The notes under the pieces: model-generated
What the model was told of the DNA's origin: nothing
The model's input: the letters and a program-made list of their open reading frames with translations, nothing else
Database searches by the model: none
Shown here: one piece after another, positions 56,813-64,000 of the stretch
Position numbering within the stretch: the first letter of the stretch is position 1
How the letters are laid out: each line of letters begins with the position of its first letter
Translations under genes and position numbers: made by a program
Origin: Heterotrichella gracilis
Lineage: Eukaryota; Sar; Xanthophyceae; Tribonematales; Xanthonemataceae
Length of the DNA: 64,000 nucleotides
Reading direction: 5' to 3'
Assembly (NCBI GenBank): GCA_032358255.1
Contig: JAULBX010002225.1
Coordinates: 1-64,000 of the forward strand

Positions 56813-57700
56813 TGCGGGCTGCTACAAGCGTGAGCCAGAGAGACCAATTGCAGATGCATGCATGCACCGACCTCGGTGTACTGGCCTCACTCCACCCTCA
56901 ATCCTGCCGTTCAATCATTACGTTGGCAACGTTGGCAAACTGCAGTATACTGTATCAACACTACACGCGATACATTACTACGATCCAAGCCTAGCGCCTA
57001 ATTGGCATCGTGAAATAACAATGTCTGAAAATAATACAAAATAACTAAGTTATGACCATGTTCCTTGCCTAGCTGGTTTATGGGCATACAACGGAAGTGG
57101 GGTGAGTCACCCCAGGTGAGTACGGCTTGGGGGTGGTGCTCTTGTGCGCCGAGTGCGTAAGCAATTTTGCCTGCGAGTGCTGGAGAGATCTGTGCAAATG
57201 GCTGCATCAAGCGCTAACGCTGCAGGCGCTGCAATCGCAGGTTTAAACACAGAGTTGGACTTTGTTCATGTAACAAAGGCACAAAGGCCCCACCACCTCT
57301 GGTTGCAGTACACCTCTCCCTTGAGGCAGCGCGTTCTAGCCGGAGTGCAACACCCAAGCACGAGTGCGTCACAACTCCAATGGATGACTGTGGAGGCTGG
57401 TGCGGGTTAGTGTAGGAGTGAGACACCGCATGATGTGCATTATTCCAGGTCTTGACCAGGACCGCAGTCTCAGTCTGCAGGAGTCCAGAAAGGGTACCAT
57501 GGAGTGACGTTCAACTTGCAACCAAAGTCCTGCACCACATGGCGCCGGCTCGCGATGAAAGCCTAGGTGTCCCACTGCAGTGCTTGCATGCAGTGGGAAT
57601 AACCTTTCCCGCTGTCACTATTGAGGGGTTCTGCAAACTGAAACCCATTCTACTTCACTGCAATTCTATATTCAGTGCCCCTGGTGGCGACTATTCGCGC
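56813..57700. other. Spacer, no supported gene
   Basis: A plus-strand frame at 57144-57410 (MAASSANAAGAAIAGLNTEL) has no family support or splice partners, so it is not called. Confidence 0.4.
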
Positions 57701-58607
57701 TCACTTTGAAACCCCGCTGTCTCCAACACCCCCCCCCAGCCCCCCGTCACCACCTCCCCAGTCGCCGCCAAAACCCCCACCATCGCCATCTCCACTCCCG
57801 CCCCAGCCCCCGTCACCCCCGATACCACTGCCGCCCAACCCCACAAAACCACCATCGCCACCGCCGCTCCAACCCCCGTCCACTCGCCCCAACCCCTCCT
57901 CCACTCCCCCCTCCTCACCCCCTTTCTCCTCCCTCTCCCCCTCCCCTTCCTCCCCCTCCTCATCAGTGATCTCCTCCAACCACCCAGCCGCCTCCGCCTT
58001 AATCCCCGCGTAAAAGTAATCCTCCTCATCTTCAAGCCTCTTGGTCACATGCGCCCAAGCGGAGGCGGGCGGGTAGGGGATGGGGATGGGGTCGTCACGG
58101 GCGCGGTCCGCCACCGCTGCGGCGCGCTGCCAGGGGGGGAGGTAGGCGTCCTTGCGCGGGTTGGGGCGGGTTAGGCCCCGGCTGTGCTTGAACACCTGCA
58201 GGGGGTGGGGGGTGGGGCGGGGAGTTGAGGTCGGGGTGTGTGGACATTCGTGCGGGATGAGGTTAGTGAGATTTTGGGCTAAATAAGAGGGAGGAGGGGG
58301 GAGTAGGCGTCCTTGCGCGGGTTAGGGCGGGCCCCGGCTGTGCTTGAACATCTGCAGGGGGTGGTGCAGTGGTGCGTTTTACGTAGTTGGGGCGTGAGGT
58401 CGCTTGGAATTATATGGGGAGGCACAGTGGCTATTGTTCAAACACTTTTAGTATCATTTTACTGCTGTCAACTTCAGAAATGGATTGCAAAAATGCGTTG
58501 CAAGCGGATGCGCACACCAGTGCTCAGCTTAAAGCCAGTATGCAGCTGCTAATCAAGCACATTCCCCTCACCTTGCCCCTCCACGTGCGCTTGTCCCTCC
58601 TGCCCAT
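57701..58607 (-). CDS. bTHX/S31-type small-subunit ribosomal protein with long Gly-rich tail
   Basis: Two minus-strand exons: 58572-58607 (MGRRDKRTWRGK) and 57701-58195 (VFKHSRGLTRPNPRKDAYLP onward), 176 codons plus stop. The joined N-terminus matches the very short bacterial/organellar THX (S31) proteins (MGxGDKKTxxGKxxxGSxGxxRP), which bind 16S rRNA at the head of the small subunit. A mitochondrial or plastid role is likely. The family is 26-100 residues; this one has a further ~130: IPIPYPPASAWAHV, an acidic EITDEEGEEGEGEREEKGGE part and a Gly/Asp-rich end. The start at 58607 gives no leader. An upstream ATG (MAAAKVWVRSKGRVLPPALW) looks like a mitochondrial leader but is in another frame and ends at a stop overlapping the 58607 ATG. 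Confidence 0.65.
58288..58370 (-). repeat. Acceptor-side echo of THX exon 2
   Basis: Repeats the start of the 57701-58195 exon and its CAG acceptor (GTAGGCGTCCTTGCGCGGGT ... GGCTGTGCTTGAACA on plus). Confidence 0.88.
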
Positions 58608-59816
58608 CACCACAGCGCTGGTGGTAATACCCGCCCCTTGCTGCGCACCCACACTTTGGCAGCCGCCATGGCTGGCACCCACAACCCCAGGTGCACACTG
58701 GGCGCTCCCCGCATGAGCCAATTGCCAGCTGGCAGTCCCTAGCTGGCTCCTCCAAAACCCTCCCGGTAGGGATTGGTGCCCCACACCGGCTGTGGAGTGT
58801 GTGTGCAAGGTGTGGATGTGGGTGGTGAGGAGGGGGGGTAAATGCAGGGGTGAGTGGTGGTGGCGGGTGGCTTGGGTGGCTAGCGCCAGGAGGACCCGCA
58901 AGGGGGGTTGGCGCGGCATGGGGGGCCCTGGTGTGGTTGGCTGGTGCGGGTGGTGTGCTGCAGCGTGGGGGAGGTGGGCGGGGTGAGGGTATGCGACAGG
59001 CGTGGAGGCGAGGGGGTTGCAGGGGGTGGGTGGGTGGGTGGGTGGGGAGAGATCCTGCAGCAGTGATGGTTTGCAGCAATATAACGCAACAGTGTTGTCG
59101 GACAAGTAGCATCCTTGAACAAAGAGCCTGGATGATGGCACACAAGTTGTTGGGGTGGTGAGTGATGTGGGCATGCGCATCTAACAGCCAGCTCACGTTA
59201 GGTATCTTCAGTGTGGAAGGCGGGTATAAATAATAGCGTGGCGTTACTTTGTTCTCAGGTATTCCAAGCGTTGCTATAGTGGCTTAGAGAAGTGGCCAAA
59301 GTTGCTATAGTGGCGTGGAGTAGTGGTTCACCAAAGTTGTCTTCACCAGGGGATTGCAACACCTGTCTCCCAGCACCTTTCCCGTACAGCAACGCAGGTA
59401 CACGGATAGGGCAAAGTTCTATTAGCAGGTCTGTTTAAATTCCAGCAAGTTTATATCAGCGCCTTATGACAGGCAGCCAGTAAATGGTGGCGCAATCATA
59501 TGCATGCATGCATTGAATATTGCCACAATTAAAACCCTGCCAGGTAACAAGCTCGAACAGATGGGCACACACTAGCATTCACAGACAGATTGCAGAGGCT
59601 GTTGGATAGACGGACAACCCCACCTGCCTCGCATCAAACATCAACGAATGAAATCAGTCAGGCCGGCTGTGTTTTTACCTCACTACCACTCCCCCTGTCA
59701 TTGCTGCCGATCAGTCATTTGCAACCGTTGCCACCAAACCCTTGTTATCCTCACAAGCAACAGTTTATGGCTATATCCACCTTAAGCACTGCATCTTGTT
59801 GCCAAACAGGGCAAAG
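58608..59816. promoter_or_regulatory. Divergent spacer between THX-like and TPR genes
   Basis: G-rich on plus with a GGGTG microsatellite at 59022-59046. A 15-base direct repeat (GTTGCTATAGTGGC) lies at 59268 and 59301. GGTATAAATA at about 59222 could be a TATA box but is far from the TPR start. No further gene supported. Confidence 0.35.
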
Positions 59817-62800
59817 ATGACGACTGACGAGAACCCAGCGGAGCAATGCTCCACGTCAGCAATGGACGCCTCGCCAAACGTTCTCAAAGACGAGGCAGAC
59901 GCAGGTATATCAAGCGCACTCCAAAGCCGTCGTTTTCCAATAATTTAAACAGGAAAAAGCACCCATGCGGTCCGTTGGGTGGACTGCTGGTATCGGACAG
60001 GGCCATGCACACATGCCGGTTCATGGTGCTGAACCACCCCCACTTGGGTTCCTCCTGCAACCACGGTCTTGCGACAGGATGGAAGATATCTAGTAGCTTG
60101 CTGTGTTATATTCCCTGATGCGATATGACTTGCTGCATCCCTGTCAACACAGCGTTCAAGCAAGGGCTGTACCAAGAGGCATGTGCAAAGTACTCGGAAG
60201 CACTGGAGGCCGAGCCAAGCAACGCTGCCCTCCTACTCAACAGGAGCCTGACATATCTCCGTTTAGGTATGCTGCATGAACAATTGCTCAGCCTACCCCA
60301 CTATCATACAAGGGGTGGCCACATCATGACGCTCTTGTATACCTCACATCGCTCCCCCTCATGGCTGTTGCACCCAGCCTATATAGGGTGCCTGAAGGCT
60401 CCAGAATGTGTTAACCATATATCCCTGCAACTCACTCGCATACCGACTGTCTGAGAAGTGGGTAGAGTCAGAGGCAAGACTGGTTGGCCACCACCTGTCA
60501 CACTAGAATTGCTGGCTAAAGTTGGCTCTTGAGTGGAAATAGGGCACCCTTAGCACTGACAACCTGTCTAAGTAAAGCTGTGATTGCCACGTTCCTTGCA
60601 TGCCCTACCCACTGCCACTTAACATTCTCTTTTCTGTTTTAGGTGAGCCTCACCAGGCGTTGATCGATGCTGACCTGGCACTGGAACAGCTGCGCGCATC
60701 ACCCAGCGTGGGAAAGACCCAGCTTGCAAAAGCACACTACAGAAAGGTAATGGCCCGACGTTATCAAAATGACTCCATCAATCCATCCATCAATCCCCAG
60801 GAGCTATTCTGCCGGCCCTGAGAGAGTTTGTGGGCGATGTGAATGGGTACCGAAAGGCATTCAAATGCATGCTGTTCATAACCACAGCCACTGTCGTAGT
60901 GCCCTGATCTGACATTGTCTTCTGCTAAGGCCAGAGTAGCATCTTTGCCATGCTGCCAACTAGTTATTAGCTATTCCAGAAAGCGCTTACAACCAGGGAT
61001 TGAAAGGTCGTAATCCCCAGGGCGCCGCTCTGACATCCCTGGGAGAGGTTGTCGACGCAGTGAACGGGTACCGGAAGGCGCTCAAGGTATGCAAGGGGCA
61101 TGAGGACCTGACGCCAGCGCTGGAGAAGGCGGTGCAGGAGCTGCCGCCTGCATACATTGCCAAGGTGCGTTGACAAAATTGGAGGTCAATTGGCTGTATC
61201 CATGGCGTGCAATACAAGTGGATTTTGGGAGGCTGCCTAGGCTGTGTTGAACAGCCCCAGTTTGCATGAGATCTGGATGTATTGCTGCACTGCAAGCCGG
61301 TGCACAACTTGCTGCAGAATTTGTTAAGGGCTTTGGAGGCTTCCTGGCCCATTTATGCGAACCTCATATCTAGTAGTTGTTACCTGACCACCTTTCTTAG
61401 TCTAGCCCTGAGCTCACTAACAATCGTGCACGGCAAACATGGGCATGTACGTCAGCTTTATGTGGGTATTTACTTCCATTCCTTTGTGCAGCACTGGATT
61501 GGCATCCTAGAGGACGCCCAGCAACCCCTGCAGCTATCCGCACGCGATGGCCGCCTGCTCAAGCTTGTCCCCCCCTCCCACCACCTGGACAAGGAGCAGG
61601 CGGAGCAGGGGGTGGAGGCAATGGTGGGGGGGAGGCTGGGGGGGGAGATGCGGCGCCTGCTGTGCGAGGCATGGGCGCAAGGTAATTGCAGATACGAAAC
61701 CTCGTCTTTGTGTGAAGGAAAAAGTCCGGACATTTCTTACGAAGTTGACTATATCTCAGTGCGTGTGGGTTGTGGAGTTAACTTGCAGGGGGCCTACCTA
61801 CCTTTCAGGGCATCAGAGGTGCTGGCAAGCGGTGGGCGTGCACTCGGATCTACATGAGGCAAAACCACCAAACCCTACATGATAAACCCTAAACCCTACA
61901 CCCCCATCCACCATGCAGGTCGTGAACCCATCAGGACTGCAGTGGCTCTGGTGCTTGCCCACGTGAACCTAGATCGTACAGACGCTACCCTGAACCCTGT
62001 AAAATCAGTTAATTAGGTAGTTAGTTACATGCATTCCAGCAACACCGCCAGGTTAGCAGTCAGTCTTGCACATGCGGCGCCACGCAGCTCTTTCCTGGCA
62101 CTGTTTGAAGCACTTACTGATCCCACACGATTGAGGAAACCTATAAAGGCTGTATCAAATTGCTGCGTATTGGCGCGCAGGCCGCGAACCCAACAGGGCT
62201 GCAGTGGCGCTGGTGCGGGCACAGCTGTACCTGGATGCAGGCAACACAACGCAGGCGCTCAAGGTGGGTGGTGTGTTTGGGGTTTAGGGTGCCCCTCCTG
62301 TGGCAGCTACCTATATTGGGTATGGGGCCGCCAGCTATATTGGAGGCGGCGGAGGTAAATTTGCTCATTAAAAAAAGAAAACTTGCAGTTTTGAGGGGGA
62401 AGGGGGGAGGTCACATCTATTTATTTCCTCGTTGTGACGGCTGCACTGGTGACGGCGGCGGCATTATATATCGTGGAGGGGAGGCAAAAATGCATCTCCT
62501 TTGCTTCATCCTTGCCGTGCATGCACGTATGCTGGTAACACCACTTGGGCCTTGCAGCACCATTTTCAGATGTGCCCATCCCCCCTTTCTTTGTCCCAAA
62601 TCAACTATACAAGGGCAACAGCCTACATGCTTGTAGCTTCCTCTTCCTAGATTCAGTCAATCAACTCCCCTGGGTTCCCGTTTCTAATGTATTTCCCCTG
62701 CTCCCAACAGGACATCAAGACCGCCCTGGTGTTTGGGCCCCAGCAGGCAGGCAAACTAGCCGAGTCAAGCTGGGTGCCCGCACACACCCTGCATGGGCAC

Positions 62801-63986
62801 ATCATGGAAAAGATTACGGTGAGCTTCTAGAACGAGGGACAGCACCCATGAACATACACATGGCTATGTTCCCTCCTGCAGGGTGTACTGTAAGAGGGAA
62901 TCATGCACTAGCCCTGTAGAAAAAGCTCCCCAAGAAACCCTGAAGCCTCCCTGGCCATAAACCCTAACAGCCTCCAATGGGTGCCGACCTACATGTGGGA
63001 ACAAGGTCTGGTATCTTTAAACGCACACATGGCCAACTGCAGTCTTTCCAGTGCTCGAACACTGCAAATATTCTGATCGTTTGTGCTTGCTTGCATGCAG
63101 GACAACAGCTCCACCGGCCTTGCGCTGACCAAGGCGCTGACCATCTGATTGTGTTGACTTTGAAATTGAATTATTTTGTACAATATAATTCAGATTTATA
63201 TACTTCATTCGGTGCCTGCAGGACAACGCCGCCGCCGGCCTTATGAATCATAGATAATCAATTATCTGATTGATAATGCAATGGCAGAAATGTAATACCC
63301 ATTAATTACATGTGTGGGTTATAACCCCACAGCTGCGCTCACCAAGGCGCTGAACATCTGATTTTGTTGATTTTGAGGATAATTCCTACAATATAATTCA
63401 GATTTATAATACTCAATTCGGTGCCTGCAGGACAACACCGCAGCCGGCCTTGCGCTGACCAAGGCGCTGAACATCTGATTGTGTTGATTTGAGGATAAAA
63501 TATATAATGTAATTCATATTTAACATACTTCGTTCGGTGCCTGCAGGACAATGCCGCCGCCGGCCTTGCGCTCACCAAGGCGTTTGAGCTTGACCCTGAG
63601 TGCACACACGATGACTACCCAGGCCACCTGGAGAGGCTGTTCCGGCGCATGCCAGAACAGTACGCCAAGATACTGCAGGTGAGAAATAAAATGGAATGTG
63701 GCCCATACCAGGGATACCCTGCCTTTTCTTGGCTAGGCGTGTTGTAAATGGAAAAGAAAGTGCGGGTGGGTGGGAAATGAGGAGAGCAGTGCTGACCCTT
63801 CTGCCCACTCTTTCCCTCACCATCAAGTATGGGGATGGGGAATGCGCACAAATGGGGATCAAAACATCTGCGCAAATGGCAGAGGTGAAACGTGCAAGCA
63901 CGCAGCCATTGTTGTAGCATTTTGAAGTGCTCTGAAACCATTGCAATCGACAACAGGAGGAGGGCTGTGCCGGCCTGGAGGCCTGA
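59817..63986 (+). CDS. TPR-domain protein
   Basis: Nine exons: 59817-59904, 60153-60266, 60643-60746, 60997-61164, 61492-61681, 62181-62263, 62711-62818, 63547-63678 and 63957-63986, 338 codons plus stop, phases matching. After an acidic leader (MTTDENPAEQCSTSAMDASP) there is a clear TPR pair: FKQGLYQEACAKYSEALEAE, NAALLLNRSLTYLRLGEP and ALIDADLALEQL. A third TPR-like helix pair is NRAAVALVRAQLYLDAGNTT. TPRs bind peptide tails such as those of Hsp70/Hsp90, so a co-chaperone or assembly role is possible, but no other domain is recognised. The last exon (EEGCAGLEA, stop) is short and the least certain; a longer one could lie outside the window. Introns 3, 5 and 7 carry echoes, and intron 5 holds an antisense SINE-like copy. 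Confidence 0.75.
61912..61966 (+). repeat. Echo of TPR exon 6 start
   Basis: GCAGGTCGTGAACCCATCAG... repeats the acceptor edge of exon 6 (62178-62230) with about a fifth of positions changed. It lies just upstream of the SINE-like copy. Confidence 0.75.
62018..62150 (-). repeat. SINE-like repeat, antisense in TPR intron 5
   Basis: The reverse complement matches bases 1-140 of the window over its whole visible length, ending in the same CTGGAATGCATGTAACTAAC tail. Confidence 0.6.
63095..63546 (+). repeat. Four acceptor-side echoes of TPR exon 8
   Basis: GCAGGACAAC...CCGGCCTTGCGCT.ACCAAGGCGCTGA-type copies begin at about 63099, 63219, 63329 (partial) and 63428, before the true edge at 63547. 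Each full unit also carries ACATCTGATT.TGTTGA and an AT-rich filler, about 105-120 bases per unit; telomere-like words are absent here. Confidence 0.9.
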
Positions 63987-64000
63987 TATGACGAAGAGGC

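Noticed and set aside
58549-59196. Long minus-strand ORFs upstream of the THX-like gene
   Set aside because: Low-complexity His/Pro/Thr reading of G-rich sequence; only the last 12 codons have family support.

Overview
The window is nuclear DNA of a eukaryote, most likely a green alga (Chlorophyta). Genes are dense and split by many short GT-AG introns. Introns and spacers carry plant-type telomere heptamers (CCCTAAA/TTTAGGG) as short interstitial runs. Two proteins (G6P epimerase-like and RibB) start with plastid-transit-like leaders. No species can be named from this sequence.

Layout: 0.7-3.0 kb, minus-strand multi-exon gene I do not recognise; 4.6-10.5 kb, NOC4 ribosome-biogenesis gene (+); 13.7-17.5 kb, PIG3-type quinone oxidoreductase (+); 19.9-21.4 and 22.8-24.3 kb, a tandem F-box/LRR pair (+), the first intact and the second decayed; 25.4-29.7 kb, DUF389 membrane protein (-), divergent from RFT1 flippase (+, 30.5-35.0 kb); 35.8-37.5 kb, a second F-box/LRR subfamily (+) with a broken frame, whose relative lies inverted at 54.6-56.8 kb and is clearly decayed; 38.5-43.8 kb, plastid-type glucose-6-phosphate 1-epimerase family (-); 44.8-46.1 kb, small ankyrin protein (-); 47.4-49.6 kb, RibB of riboflavin synthesis (-); 51.6-53.5 kb, coiled-coil protein (+); 57.7-58.6 kb, bTHX/S31-like ribosomal protein (-); 59.8-64.0 kb, TPR protein (+). 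For nine genes I placed every exon by hand, and the exon lengths add up to whole codons with matching phases, which supports the models. The genes are unrelated housekeeping functions, not an operon or a single pathway.

The most unusual signal is at the exon borders. In most introns one or several degraded copies of the neighbouring exon edge, including its splice site, lie in direct orientation, usually with telomere-like heptamers between them ('exon-edge echoes'). They occur at donor and acceptor sides, in all the larger intron-bearing genes, on both strands, and even beyond the last exon of two genes. Many introns also carry the same CAG|GT word at both splice sites. Together this looks like repeated local tandem duplication anchored at exon edges as a way of making or lengthening introns. 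One echo (52.47 kb) is open in frame with usable splice signals and may be a newborn exon.

Other items: a SINE-like dispersed repeat with an (AACT)n tail, several minisatellites, and hairpins. No tRNA, rRNA, CRISPR array or recognisable virus-derived element was found.
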